64,000 nt of DNA from Rhynchosporium graminicola (GCA_900074885.1 FJUW01000014.1:786095-850094); one strand, 5' to 3'; positions 10,919 through 24,593 are shown, counted from the first letter of the stretch. Numbers and translations are program-made. Notes: generated by a model not told the origin, from the letters alone.

Positions 10919-13900
10919 ATGGAGGGCCAGTCTGTTCCTGGTAGTTCTCAATATCATTATCAAGCAACTCAGTGGTCACGTCTCATTCGGCGCAACACCG
11001 TCGCTGCTGTGCCCACATCCACTCCGCCGCCGAGTATTGCTGTAACCTCGCAACTCCCACCACATCAGGACCTGATTCCTATATTTCTTCCTCAACAATC
11101 CTCGTACCATCAAGCACAACTTGCTCAATACAATCGACTTATAACGGCTGGGAGAATATCCCGTCTACAATCTTCGCCACTCCCTCCTTTGCTCTCCACA
11201 TATCACATTCAGGCTGAGCCCGGGCAGAGAACCAGCTCGAGTGGCGGCATCACGGCAAGAACCACTACTGCGTGCGTTCGGGGGGGTCATGGGAATTGGG
11301 AACCACGGAAACCTAGTCAAGGAGAGCGCGCGCTCGTAACAGAGAAGGATCAAGCAGCCAAGATGCCAGGCAAGAATGCGGAGTTGGAGTTCCAACTCCC
11401 TATACGACCTCACGCACATCATCAGAACACCAACTTTTCACAGCAATCGAGTTCTGTGCCGTCGACGCCACATCAATATGCCAGAAAATTTTCATACGAA
11501 TCTCGAGAGCCTTCCCCAAACGCGACTAACAATCACTCCCCGCGCTCTGCATATTCGGAATCGAATATCCCCCTTCCTCCTAAACCACATCCGGCGAAAA
11601 GAGGAGGGTGTAAATATGAGACTGCAATGGCGAATACCAGGCGGCGGATCGCCTACAGTGTGGGGGACAAGAAACTTGAAAGGCTTGATCCTGAGAAGAT
11701 AAAAAGCAAATTATCGGAGGACGAAGCGAGGAAACTATCTACAGACATGCGGACGCTGTACGATACGTTATTACCAACACCACAGAGCGACAAGAACCGA
11801 GAAACTTTGGTTCAAAAGTTAGAAGATATGTTCAATGGACAGTGGCCTGGACATGATATAAGGGTTCATGTATTCGGATCTTCTGGCAACATGCTTGCCA
11901 CCGACCACTCTGACGGTCAGTCGATCGGCCTGAAGGAACGTTTAACATCGGCTAATGAAGTCACAGTCGATATATGTATCACCACAGAGTGGAAAGAGAT
12001 GGAGGCAGTGTGCATGGTTGCCGAACTTTTAGCCAAGAGTGAGCAGTGCCCAGCCATATCCAGATCCCAACTAACACTGACCAGATGGAATGGAAAAGGT
12101 CATTTGTATACCAAATGCTAAGGTGCCGATCGTCAAGATGTGGGATCCAGTACTATCTCTTGCGTGCGACATGAACGTAAATAATCCTTTAGCTTTGGAG
12201 AACACGCGAATGATTAGGACATATGTACAAATTGATCCTAGAGTTCGCCAGCTTGCCATGATCGTCAAACATTGGACAAAGCAGAGGATACTCAACGATG
12301 CGGGTAAGCGCTTATCATCGCACATCCTTTGGTTACCAGTCTGACATGTATTAGCTTTTGGTTGCACACTGAGCTCGTACACCTGGATATGTATGATCAT
12401 ATTCTTTCTTCAAAATCGAAATCCTCCGATACTTCCAGCCCTACACCAGCGACCACATAATAAATTACCTTCGCAGGATGGCACAGAAAGCCCTTTCGCA
12501 GACGACCTGGAGGCATTAGTAGGGTTTGGAAGCGAAAACACAGAAACACTTGGGGAACTTTTATTCAATTTCTTCCGCTACTACGGCCATGAATTCGATC
12601 TCGATAACGCGGTAGTATCCGTGCGGCATGGGAAGCAACTCACGAAAACCGAGAAGAAATGGAACCACGGGTTCAACAATCGACTATGCGTCGAAGAGCC
12701 CTTCAATGTCGGCCGCAATTTGGGAAATACGGCAGACGACATTTCGTTCCGTGGCTTACATATGGAGCTGAGGAGGGCATTTGACCTGATTGCGGAGGGA
12801 AAACTCGACGAGTGCTGCGAACAGTATGTCTTCCCTAGTGAGGAAAGGAATCACACCTTCCAGAGGCCGCCTCAGAAACCGAAACCGATCTTACGAAGTA
12901 GTACGTCGTCGAATCGAGGCGGTGCAAAGAATGGAAATCATCGAGGAGGAGGGCGGCATAACCAACAGAATAGGAATGGGAACAGCAATCGACGAGCATC
13001 AAGTGGAGCGTTTGATCAAAACTCAGGTTTCATACCAGGACTCTCACCAAACATGTCACAACAGGATGCCTGGCTACAACGTCAGGCGCAAGCACAGCTG
13101 CACAACGATCTATTCGCTACATACTCGGTTCTTCAAGCACAAGAAAACAGTCTCCGTCTTCAACTATATGCGCAGGGTCTGCAGAGCCAAGCGTATGCCC
13201 AAGCCCAGGGGCAAGGTCAGACAAATGGGACCTCGAGTAAACAGCATGCCACAGAACGAAATCGAACGGCCTCGTTCGAGCAACCTCCACTGACAGCGCC
13301 GATCCGCCCCGATATGTACTACTACCCTCTTCATTATCCAGCAAATCCTAATCTCTATGCTTACCAAAATTCGACGACAAATCCATCTTCACCCTCATCG
13401 AGCTCGGCCGCTCCAGATCTGAGGAGAGGCATACACCGATCGTCGATGACCAGTGGTGGTGGGATGAACCAAGGCGGTACATCGAATAGCGCTTCAAGAT
13501 CACAGTCCCAACCTGCGTCGCGGTCTGGTCCTATACCTCTACCTGCGAACGGCAGCAATGTGATGCATCCTGGCCTTGGTATCTATCAGAACTTACGCCC
13601 AGTCAATGGGAATGCCTTTCCAAGTTTCATAGCCGATGAAAACTCCGAATCTGCTATGGAGTCGAGTTATGGTTCTTTACCACCCGAAGACCCGACGCCA
13701 AAGGAGTACGTTGGCTATTACGTCAACGACCCAACGCAATTCTGGAAGAGACAACAAGCGACTGGGCCAATGCCGATTCCAAAGTTCGGGGACCTCAGTC
13801 ACGCTCGGGCAGGCCCTCGTAGATTATCAACAGAACAGCTCCCTCAGTTTCTATTGGACAGGCTGAAGAGGCCATCCAGGTCCCCATCGCCCTTGGGTCA

Positions 13901-14792
13901 CGATCGCTCGTTCTCGACAGGTGCTCCTTTGGTACCATACTCCTTGCCAAACGGCGTGTCGAATACCAACCTACGAGCTCTAGATAGCCAGACACCAATC
14001 ATTGCTGACGGATCAAGTCCAGTCCCATTATCGATACCGAATTGGCAGGCCTCTATCAGTGAGGGATCCATCTCCGATGATCGAAGCAGTGACCTCTACG
14101 TCGGCTCGTTTGATTCACTTTCCCAGGCGTCTCGTGCTGGAAGTGATGAATTCAGCGATCAGGATTTGTCTGGACAACTGACACCACGGGATGTTCGACT
14201 AGAAACCCCGCTTGAAGCTCCTGTGGTTGTCAATGGGTCTACGCCCCCCAGGACGATTGACACTACGAGAACATCAACCGGCAAAGCATTATCAAACGGG
14301 CATAACCTGCAAGCAATCAACCCACCAACTGGCCTTTTACCTATAGAAGCGAATGGACAGCTCCGATTGTCACCAGGTTCTCGCAATAAGTCAGCGCGTC
14401 AGAATGGAGGGGTATCTCCCATTGACATTGGCCTTAGTCTGGATTATGGCCGGGATGACTTGGCTCATCTCTCTCCTGTCTATGAAACTCGAACTCCATC
14501 GCCAACCGCAAATCGGAAATTCGAGCCAGTCGAAAAGACACCCAAAATTGTATCAGTAAAGACCACACAGAAACATGAGCTCTCGAATGGTTTTTTACCA
14601 CTCCAAGCCCCGGCAGATTCAAAGATCAACGGGCATTCCAGGGGTTCGAAAAGTGAAGGTGCGCCCGGAAGCTGGCAGAAAATCCAGAAGGGTAAGAAGA
14701 AACCTGCTGCGTCGGACTCGAAGGGTACTGGAGCAGTACAGCCTCGCGGCGAGAAGCTGCCATTTCATGTTAATGAGCGGAAGGGAGGCTAG
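10919..14792 (+). CDS. Cid1/Trf4-type nucleotidyltransferase (PAP/25A-associated)
   Basis: Probable non-canonical RNA nucleotidyltransferase adding A or U to RNA 3' ends. Four exons: 10919-11915, 11967-12038, 12085-12303 and 12355-14792, giving 1241 residues. Introns are 51, 46 and 51 bp, the last two with CTAAC and CTGAC branch sites. The Pol-beta-like core has FGSSGN at about residue 319, the metal-binding pair D332-V-D334, and a third candidate acid D385 in LACDMNVNN. The central domain contains VPIVKMWDP and IVKHWTKQR. The PAP-associated segment, about 490-550, contains TLGELLFNFFRYYGHEFDLD. The roughly 330-residue N-terminus and 650-residue C-terminus are Ser/Gln/Pro-rich and look disordered; the tail ends with a basic KGKKK stretch. 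The first intron is a multiple of three with no stop, so an unspliced reading stays open but splits the DxD motif. Which nucleotide is added cannot be told from sequence alone. The start at 10919 is the first ATG in frame; a later start is possible. Confidence 0.88.
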
Positions 14793-17700
14793 ATGCCTTC
14801 AAACACCCAGCGAGTGCTCGCAACTTTGAAGTTGACACCAGTGCTACCAAAGTCGTGACGAGTGGAGGCGCAGGAAATCGGAAGATCGAACTCCGTACTC
14901 TATCTGGAATGGGGAATTTGACCTATTCGTCGACTTGCTTGAAAAGTGGACTTGATACAAGATCTAGTGGACAAGGACAGTACTCGTCTACAACGACTGC
15001 GGATATTGCAGTCGACTGGTGGCAGCTGAATGTGTTTACGAAGGCGGGGATGGATCGAACTCTCTACAACATCTGGACAATGCTCGGCGAGGAAGATATA
15101 TTTGTTCTTTTACCTCGGTGCATTTGTGAGCGGTCTGGGACTGGTGTAATTCTTGCTTTCATTACAAATGGGTAGTGCTCATTCGGTTGGGCCGGTCTCT
15201 TGATACACATGGTACGCATGCGTCGGGATACATCTTTTCGTTTGGTGCTGCTCAATTCCACACTTGTTTGTCTTTTTTTGCCTATGGAATGCGATGCAAT
15301 TGGGTCGGCTGCTGCTGCTATGGCGTTCGTTAAGCCCCCTTGATTATGGATCTGGTGTTACGATGAAAAAAAGAAGTTTTGGGTTGTCAAGATTATGGAT
15401 TGCACGGAAAGAGTGGTGGCACAGAACAAGGGGGGATGTCTTTTTTACTGTTTCCATATCATCGGGCTTTGGATGAAGGACAGCAAGTGGGAGAGGTTAG
15501 AGAAAAGACACTGTATGATGAGGAAGAGGAAATGTAAATACGAATACATACCTGGACGAAAGAACTGCTCGACTGTTCGTCTCATATACCAGCCAGCAAA
15601 GGAAGAGGAAAAGGGAATGAGGGAAGATGAAAAATCCAGAATAAAGAATGAAAAAATATAGAAATCATGTCCTTTGCTGGGGTTCGGGTGATTGTTTGAA
15701 TGAGAGCTAAATATAATTTTGAGGATTCATTTCTTCTCACGTCGAATTTCGTGGATAGTTCCATCTCACTTCGAGTATCGAGTAGGTTGAGTCGCATATC
15801 TTTTGCAATCACCTGTTTAATTCAAGAGTTAGGAATCCATCTGGACTACGTGACCAGGCAAAAGGTGCAACTTACGTACAGTTCAGAAATAGGTAAGTTT
15901 CGAGTTATCACTCCGTAGCTGTATTCATAGCTGATTGTACGAGTCAGTATTGTTCCAGAAAGCTTTACATGTGTATGGTCAGGACGGCATTCGCTTGGGT
16001 CGATCTAGCCCAGGAGGTTCGCTCTGCACTTTCCACAAAAAGAGAGGGAAAAAAAAGGATTGATTACCTAGGTAGGTATCTTTGTGTTGCCAATAATGTG
16101 CTTGTATCGTACCAATTGGTTCCCTTTACCGAGGAATGAAATGTGAGGTGAGTTTGAGAGAGTGTGTAAATTGCAAAGGAATAACGAATGGTGTGTACAC
16201 GGAGATGCAGCTTTGAACTTTTGGCGTGGAGTTGCATATTTTCTAATCGTTGAGAGCTCGTTGAGAGCTTGAATAGGAGTTGCCTTGGTCTTAATCGTGA
16301 TGGCTGCGCGGCGTTTTTATTGCTATTCTTATTTTTTTTTTTTTTTTTTGGGAGTACGAAGAAGTATGCGATGCGTGGTGTGGGTGGGACGTGGTGTAAA
16401 TTTGAAGGCCTGTTGTTTTTTTTTTTTTTTTTTTGGAATGTGATGAACTTGCGCTATCGAGCTGTTCATGATCCTTTGGCGGTTTTTACCAGTGGTTTTC
16501 CCAGGGGCTCGATTAATACTGGTATTTATATTACACGGTGCACCACTCGTCCGGATTCGCGAAAACAGACCATTACTACTAGCTGATTGCACGATGCAGT
16601 CACCAGCTACATACGGAGCAACAAGCCGCTGCGTCGATCCCATCTTCATCCACAGACACGAGCCTATACTAGAAAGGGCACATTGAAGGTTCGTTTACCG
16701 TAGGCTTCGAGACACGTCTTCCTTTGCCTGGCTTGCTGGAGCTTCAGAGCCGGGTGATGGAGGAGCTGAAAGCGATTCTGGGAATAGGTAGGAGGTTTAT
16801 GAGACCGAGCACTTTTCGGGGGTTTTTTTATATAGACGGCTTTTACTGGCTCTTAAGATGAAAGAGGAGCGAGTGAAATGAAATTTGGCAGAGATCAAGG
16901 AGCAGTACTGTGATAGTTTCTATGTGTTATATACAAAGAGTTAAGCAAGCACTAGTTCCTCTTTTCAAATTTGCGAGTTTTCTTGATCCTTTGAAACTTT
17001 GGAAGGGTTGTTTGTGTTTATGTCCCTGTATGCTTCGAGACTATTATTGAGGAGCGACTCTTCGTGGAAAAAGAATTATGGTTCAAGCTAATTCCAAGTG
17101 CCTGGCTGTTGGCTATAGTGAAGGTTAATGGATTTGGAGTCTCTGTTTTCCGATCCAAGGAGGGATCATCCGTACCTGGATGTGATGTAATGGCTTGAAG
17201 GAGTTCGTGTTCAAGGAAGTATCAGCTGGGACCTGAAATGTAAACGAAACTTGTCAGTCACTTGTAAGACTTATGGACAAGCCCTTATATGAAACGAGTA
17301 CTCCTTGTTCAAGCTGGCTGTACGTGTGGGGGAAATTTCTATGGCTCATATGGAACGGGCTGGCTAGTATGAGTCTGTATGATAGAAGTGCGGGAATATC
17401 TACTAGATCAAAGTATGTACTGATTTCAACAACTAGATTCCGAATCAAGGAAAGGGTATGTGTAACGAAGATTCGCCTCTGTTGATAGAGGTTCGTTCCT
17501 TCCTCAGCTTCGAGATGAATCCCTAACGGCTTGCTGAATCACAAGTCGAAGGTGTATGTATGTATGGCTTCCTTATACCGAGTTTAGCCAGCTGAAGTGA
17601 CAGCGACGAAAATTATCATGACACCTGAGAGAATTTTGAATTTTAATTTACAAGAGAGATATGTACCTGTCATTTTTTGACCTGGACCCACCACACGTCG

Positions 17701-17936
17701 CTAGGCAATATAATGTAAACAAATATGTTATAGTTTACGCGTGATGTTAGACCCTGCATCAAACCGAGGCCCACTTACCCAGCCTTGCCAGTTCGAGGTC
17801 CGCGGCACTACCGTGTTTCAAGCCTCGACACCGTGAGTAGGCCTAACTGTGAGTAATTTGTATCCCCAAACCTTGAAATGTAAGCCACAACTCCCCCCTT
17901 CTTGATCATCAACATCTCCATTCGCAGTAATCCACA
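14793..17936. other. Intergenic, 3' region of the nucleotidyltransferase gene
   Basis: About 3.1 kb without a supported gene. Two long T tracts lie at about 16331-16349 and 16415-16434. Several short frames are present, none with a domain or splice support. The first few hundred bases are probably 3' untranslated region. Confidence 0.5.
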
Positions 17937-18843
17937 ATGTTCTCAAAACTCACCACCAAAATAGCCCTCCGCAAAGTCGGTATTCCATCCAACGCCTTCT
18001 CCATCCCCGATTACTCTAACAACACATCCAAAAATTCTAAAGACGGTACCGCGAACACGAACGCTGCTCTCCCCTTCGCGAACCCTTTCAAAGATGTTCA
18101 GGTCCCGGTATGGACGAAGTCGTGGCAGACGCCTATACCGCCTCCTGTAGAAGTTGCGCCGACGCCGATATTGGGGACCAGGGCGCCCATCTCGATGAAG
18201 CTTATGTTACCAGCTGAGGATGGCAGGAGTACGCTTGTGCTGTTTCTGAGACATACTGGGTGTCCCTGTGAGCTTTCCTGCTGTGTCCATCTCGCATATC
18301 TTTCAATTGTGCTCTTTCTTAGTCTGTGCATTTACTGAAACCCACTTACCTAGTCGCCGAGAAGAACTTCCTCGAGCTTCGCCGTATAGCTAATAAACAC
18401 CCCTCACTCCACTGCGTCGCCATCTCGCACGCCTCAAAAGCAGCTACTGACAAATGGATCTCGGCGATCGGAGGCGCCTGGTCAGTTAAAGTCATTATTG
18501 ATGAGGAGAGAGAGGTTTACGCCGGCTGGGGATTGGGTGTCAGCACGACATATCATTTATTGAACCCTTGGACCCAGGTCGCGATTAGGAAGTTGGGAAC
18601 GAATGAGAATATATGGGGGAGGGAAGTTGATCCTAGTGCGAATAGATGGGTCGTGGGTGGGTGTTGGGCGACGGATAAAAGTAAGTGGATTTGACTCTGA
18701 TTCTAAGGATATTTCAACCCGCTCATACAGTTCGCACATGCTAACTTTCTCCAGTGGGCTCTGTGAGATGGGGTTCGGCTAGTAGGACTGCAGACGACGT
18801 TCCGGATCTTGTAGAAGCATGTAGCGTTCTGGGTTTCAATTGA
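17937..18843 (+). CDS. AhpC/TSA-like thioredoxin-fold protein
   Basis: Probable peroxiredoxin-like (AhpC/TSA antioxidant family) protein of 248 residues. Exons are 17937-18267, 18354-18680 and 18755-18843. The introns are 86 bp (GTGAGC...CTAG) and 74 bp (GTAAGT...CCAG, branch CTAAC). Splicing joins the motif FLRHTGCPFAEKNF, which places a candidate peroxidatic or redox cysteine at C109 at the start of a helix, as expected for the thioredoxin fold. Further family-like blocks are CVAISHAS, a strand-like VKVIIDEEREVYAGWGLG, and the C-terminal VRWGSASRTADDVPDL. The N-terminus is basic and lacks acidic residues over the first 15 positions (MFSKLTTKIALRKVG), so mitochondrial targeting is possible. 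It converges with the 2EXR gene downstream. The fold assignment is firm; peroxidase activity is inferred. Confidence 0.85.
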
Positions 18844-19183
18844 AGTTGAATAGGTTCGCGTATTTTACGAAAATTCACTGGATTTCTGATCCGTTCGAAC
18901 GTGAATATTCACTAAGAGGCAAAAGGTGGACGGTTCACATTAACGGTTGTAAATATGAAATAAAGAACGTCATGATTAAGAGGTTGTCGATATCAAATGG
19001 GAGTTGGCTAAACTCCGCAACGCTTATAAATCGGCCTTCCATGTCTCGCTAGTCGGGAATGTTTCGAAATGTGTGATATTTATTATGTGCTTCTGTTTAT
19101 CATCACCAAACACTGTTCGCAGCTACGCTTTACCATCTTGCAGTAATCTATCTCGTGAAAACTATCGATATATGCCAAATTCT
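18844..19183. other. Convergent intergenic gap
   Basis: A 340-bp gap between two genes that run towards each other. It should hold both 3' untranslated regions and is AT-rich. Nothing else is seen. Confidence 0.6.
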
Positions 19184-20778
19184 CTACCCAGGCTGATCTC
19201 GGTCTATGACAACATTAAAAACCATCACACAATCTCTGTCTACGCCGGTATCATAACAAGTCGGGTGCCTATAGTGGGCCCATCTCGAATCATCGACCAA
19301 TTTCAGCGGTTTGGGAATCTGCCAGAAAAGCCTACAACCCTCAACCAACATATGCAGCGGGATATAAGCATCTGCCATCGTTCGAAATAAAAGGCAATTC
19401 CCCTCCAAAAAGCGAAATTGTGCCTCGATTCGCCATCCCTCTTTTGAGCGTATGAAGTAGCGCCTTGCGCGCTCGAAATCTGTATAATGTTGCCGGGTCG
19501 TATACGTGGTATAGAAACACCGGGGCCTTCGGAATGGGATACTTGGAGCTAGCAGCTTGATATCACTCCTTTGTACCGCCTGTTCTCCAGGTCCGCTCAA
19601 CCCCGCCAATGCAGCGTTATCAACGCAGTCTCGGAGATATTCAGCATGGCTCTCCATCTCATTTCTCATCGTCCCTTCTCTGCTCAGCGGCACAGGTGCA
19701 CTGTTAAAAGCCCAGTTGCGAAGATTGTCATTGTAATCTTCCACTATGTGGTTGAGGAACGCATGTCTCCGTGTCACGTCCTCATGCAGATAGCACTGCA
19801 TCGCATTCGCAATATCAACTATCCCATTCATGCTGACGAGGTCACTGCAATCCGGATCCGAGTCTCCGTGTTGCTTGTCCACAATGTCCAAAGATGTCAG
19901 ATTTCGGAATACTGGAAGAATGTTCCGGTCTAGCCAGCGCCGGTAGAAATGTCTCTCCATACCATCAAGAGAATTCATCCGTGCTGGAGTTTGCATTTCG
20001 ATGCCATCGTTCAGCGCTAAATGCCGGACTTTCGCCGCCTCGCATGGCCGGAAGTCTTCTGGTGTAAAGCATTTGTCGCTGTTGAAGCTATTGGGTATGA
20101 GCCCCCAGTCGAGATATAACGTATCTCTCTTGAAATCGAAGAAGGTTTCTCCTGGGTGGAAGCGAGAAGAGAAAGTCTTCGAGTAGCGGCGGTAAACAGC
20201 GTTTCGCGAGTCTATGGTGCAGTGCAGGAAAGGTAAAAGCGCCCTATTCGAGGGCGAGGAGAATCCGAATAGCCGTGGTGGGAAATTCGCAGCTGTGATA
20301 ACAGACTGTCAGCTTGTTCCTTCCCTTGACGGCGACAACTTGTGAAAGGTGGGCTTCTTTGGCTGTGACACGCGTTGTAACCGTGCTCTGAGCGGTTGAA
20401 TCTGAAAATATGAAGAAGCAAATGAAAGGAAGCAAGCTTACGATCTATATATTCATAGTCAGAATCATCTTCAGAGTCCTCATCAAGATCCTCAGATTCC
20501 TCCTCAATCTGTCGCTCGTCTTTTGCCAGTGGATATTTTTCCACCTCTTCAATTCGGTCAAGGTCACGTAGGGCTCGAAACATCTTGGTTTTCCTTTTGT
20601 CTCGTTCATTATGGTCCACATCTAGAAGCTTCCACTCCAGATGTACGATCCTGGAACCTGGAAGTGCTGCCTCCCAAATCTGATCCCGTAATTCTTGAGG
20701 AAGGTTTTGGAAGGGTGTGAAAGCTGACAGCATAGCTATAGCCGGAGATTCGCTAGTAGTGGGAGTCTGAGGAATCAT
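19184..20778 (-). CDS. 2EXR-domain protein
   Basis: Fungal 2EXR-family protein of 481 residues; molecular function is unknown for the family. Exon 1 is 20778-20442, the intron 20441-20293 (GTAAGC...CACAG, branch CTGAC 18 nt from the acceptor) and exon 2 20292-19184. The N-terminus has the family opening FTPFQNLPQELRDQIW at about residues 20-35, followed by ALPGSRIVHLEW. A strongly acidic segment follows at about 85-110 (EEESEDLDEDSEDDSD), and the second conserved block is FFDFKRDTLYLDWG. The remaining 300 residues are mixed charged sequence with no recognised domain. No signal peptide or membrane helix is seen. An internal start at residue 16 is possible. Reading-frame continuity across the 149-bp intron is exact. 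Confidence 0.8.
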
Positions 20779-22516
20779 GTCTTACTGGGCGGTATCTGAC
20801 ATTGTGGTTCCTCGTTCGATGGTTGTCGTATTGTATGAGTGTGTATCGTGAGAGAGAACAAAAGCCAGAATACTTTGTGCGAAATCAGCTCGAGGCTATG
20901 GCATTGGACCCTTTCAAATAAAATTGATATTACTATGCCCCAAGAAGTCAAGCATATACGACTTAATGCTAGCTTACCTGTCAAATGTGCGTCTATCTTC
21001 GCTGGCGCATCTCCTAATGAGCCATCGTCTTTGTACTAACGCGGAACAACGTCGCAGTGGCTCTTTCAGCGTGCATCAGGCAAGAGGGCTGACTCGAAAA
21101 TTGACAGCGTTTCTTCATTGTTTCTGGAGAAGAAAGACATTATTCTCATGAGTTTATTTCGCCTCGATTATGCGTATCGAATGCTTCAGGTAGTCCTGTC
21201 TCTCTGCCAACGACATTAAGCGAGCATCTCGGCAACGGTAATTCAATATGTGGGTATAGCATCGAATGTGCTGCCAGCAGGTAACATGTGGAGGTTCGAG
21301 GCTGTCCACTTAGTTACGCTTAAATGGCCCTATTATCCTAGTGAAAAGTCTCCGGTCATGAAGCCACCCGTTGAAATCCATCCTAAGTGAATCTCCTGAA
21401 GGAAGTGAAGCGTCACGTGTACCACCGCGGCAATAATATATTTTTGTTTCAAACCGGTCTGGTTTTAGGTGTCGGAATACTCACGCCTTTCCGTATTGTG
21501 TTCATGTTATACGATCTCTGAAAATTCTGTCCCTCGTCAAATAAGCATACAAATAAATCCTGCTCAATTTTAGGGCTACTCCAAATTTACGGACTTCTCG
21601 TCACTTGCAGTCAAGACAGAATTGTTGTAGTCAATATTCTGTACACCTCAATAAGGTCCGATGTTTCTAAAATTCTACTTATTTTATCATAATCTACCTG
21701 CTTTAATGCCCAAATTTTACTCTATCTATGATGAACCCGACGCCAACAATGACCAATATAGCTAATGGGGTTGCATTAGACTTCTCATCATCATCTGTCA
21801 TTTATGGATCTAAATTTGCTTCCTCAGTCTCGACAATTTAATAGCGTCTCTCCATCCAGGTTCTGGACGCCCAGGTGATTATTCAATTGCTCTCCCAAGG
21901 ATAGTAGAGTGAACAATTCTTCAATATAGCCGAAACTTCCCCCATACCTTCTCATTGACTTAGTGATTACTCTCCTGGTACTTTTGGGGATCCTGGCTAT
22001 AGTAGAGGCGTGTGCGCTGGATATATACTGGAATTATGTCACACATCCAGACCTCTTCTCAAGCTGTTGGATGCCAACGGTGGTTAAAGCCACGAGAAGT
22101 AACATCAATGTTACAAAGCCCTACCAAATCCCAACATCTGGTGAGAGATTATAAGATAGAAAAATAGGCATTCGCGGACGGTAGCAGAGGGCGAGGACAT
22201 GCGACGGCTTGAACTACCGACAAGAGCTTACGAGCGCCCTCGCGGAGAGAACAGCATGTATCGCCGTCATACCATTTCGAACGTTGATGAGATTCTCGCT
22301 ATACTTATTAACTACTTTTGTCGATAAAAACTCGGATACTGGGCCGTAATTATCGACTGCGTTACAAAATTCCTTGTAATGTTATGCAGCAGCAAACTCT
22401 TCAAGTTTAATGCCTCAACCGAGTCAAGGTGTAATTCTTTTTACGGGAATTCGACTATCCTAAGCAACCTTGTGACTCACTAATTCTCAACCATTGAATT
22501 TTTTAAGCCGTGGCGT
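20779..22516. other. Gene-poor, start of a decayed stretch
   Basis: No supported gene. A short hydrophobic frame at 21963-22154 (+) could be a fragment of a membrane protein but lacks context. The region is more AT-rich than its left neighbour. Confidence 0.45.
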
Positions 22517-23280
22517 GTGCTTATCATAGCAAACCCAAATGCAGGCCACAATTTGTCGGAAGCGGAAACTTCTTATCATCAACTACTCGGCTCTTTAGCT
22601 AGGAAGATAGAGAGCACGAACACACACAAAAGCCCAGAGGCTAGGGTTTTTGCCATGATGCTAGGACATTATCAGGTATGCTATTCAAGTTCCCGGGTTT
22701 TCACAGAGGGCGAACGATGCTAATTGTAGGTTAGATGGTAATGGCCGTTGAATATGATCATGGCGTCCATGATATTCATGCGAAAGGTCTAGCAGAACTT
22801 ATGGATGGATCTAATCACTCTCCATCAGGTTTCTGAGGCCATCTCGGGATAACCTCTCGCCATTGCCCCCAAAGGACTATGAGGTCAGCGCCCAGAACTA
22901 CCGATCATTCCCAAATAAACCTAAATCGAGTCTGAGATATTCTCGACTACGCTTACGAAAGACAGTTCCCGCCTGCATGATATGCTGATCTGGATGAATT
23001 CGTTGTGGGAGATGTATCAAGCTTCATATATTCCACAGAACCCCTCCAGCATTGAAATCGAGTACGTCAAGCTCGATAGGGAGCTCGAACAATGGCAACA
23101 ACTCCGGTTACCAGAATTTAGACGAATTTCAGTCCACGAAACTGAGGCTCATCAGAGTGGAGAAGCATACCTAGTAGGATACTGGCCAGGAACCGTCGAC
23201 ACCGTAATATGACCTCTACTTTGCCACCGTCTGGAACATACCGCACCGCCCGACTATAACTTCTTTCCATGCTCTTCGAG
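22517..23280 (+). pseudogene. Relic of a Zn2Cys6-type transcription factor C-terminal region
   Basis: Disconnected protein fragments on the plus strand resemble the regulatory half of fungal Zn2Cys6 transcription factors. The first (22517-22675) has AETSYHQLLGSLARKIES and a likely intron after GHYQ; the next reads as MVMAVEYDHGVHDIH, typical of the helical middle region. A third, from 22982, has WEMYQASYIPQNPSS followed by a helix LDRELEQWQQLRLPEF, and a fourth, in another frame, gives YDLYFATVWNIPHRPT. These lie in the order expected for the family but are separated by stops and frame changes. No zinc-cluster cysteines are seen upstream. I infer an inactive, partly deleted gene; the match is by pattern only. 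Confidence 0.42.
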
Positions 23281-24593
23281 ATCCATAAAGATCTGTAGAT
23301 AAAAGATAAACCAGTAACATACATTCGAATAGCGAATTTAATAGCTGAGAATATTTTAGCATCGGTTCCGTACCAACTAACAGAGAATCTTCCCGTTTTC
23401 GTCGGAGGAATCCCCAGAGAAACGGCGATAAATCTTGGTATATCATGTGAAGCGTGCTTTTTATGCACCTCCGTATGTCGTCTTAAGGATGTCATTCCTC
23501 CGAAAAGAGATAACAGCGTATGCTAGGAATTGCCTTCGGTGGATTAGTAGTGCGATGGGCATCGGGCAGGCTGGTTTGAAGGTTGATGTAAGTGAAGTCT
23601 GTCAGGTCCGACCTCTTTTGCATTTGGCTAATTGTGTTTGTAGACAGACCTTGACAGAGGATCTGGAAAGTGGATGCACGCTCATGTGGTCGAAATTTCT
23701 CGGGTGATATCGAATGATGACGTCGTCGAACAGGAGCGAAAATGGAAATTGTTAATTGTTAATTATGAGCTCCGACGAGACAATATCCCAATGAGGTTGA
23801 GGATAAGCCAATGGAGTGTGATCCCGAAAGAAGCGAATTTCAGCCAAATCATACGTGGGAATGCTTACGCAAGTACATCTATCTGATCATCCACACCTCT
23901 GGCGTAAGTCTACACGCCTTGATTCATGCTATTCTGCATTCAATGTATGGTGCGTAGCAATCATATATTCTACCCGCTGGACTAACCAAGACAGAAAAGA
24001 TTCAAGTATGGAAACTATCAATGTCAGGAAAAGGTAGCCGATTGTGTTGAAGCTGATATTGCCCATATAAGACAACGGCGGTGCCAAGTCAAATGCATGG
24101 CCTTAACGGCTTTTCAACTGAAACTCTTGAGATAATCCTCGTAACGTTAGTCTGAAAATCAAGCAAATTTCTGAAACGCTTTCGTGCTATTCTTATTTTG
24201 CTATCGCAAGAAATGACAATTATCGAAAGTCGCGAAATGATTCCAGGACTTCATCTGATTCGTGTAGTAATTAAGTAATATCACGAAACTTTGGAAACAC
24301 TTTGACTTAAAGTAGAAGTCAAAATCATATTCATAGAAAGCTTCAATTCCCAAAGAAAATAATAGTATCTCGACTTGGCGCGAGTTGCACTTTGTTCTGA
24401 TGTCGATAGGGAAGGTGATGATAGCAATCTAAATCTCGCTTAGCCATGTTTTCCTTTTCCGGTTAGCGGTGCCCTCTACACAACGATGAGTCGGAGTTAG
24501 CCTCGAGAGAATCCTATCGCCGATCAGTAAAATATATATATAGCTCAAGCCGGCACTCATATCTTGATTATCGATCCTCATTCATATCGCTCC
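23281..24593. other. No supported gene
   Basis: Short frames only, on both strands, without domain or splice support. It may include further decayed sequence of the preceding relic. Confidence 0.45.
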
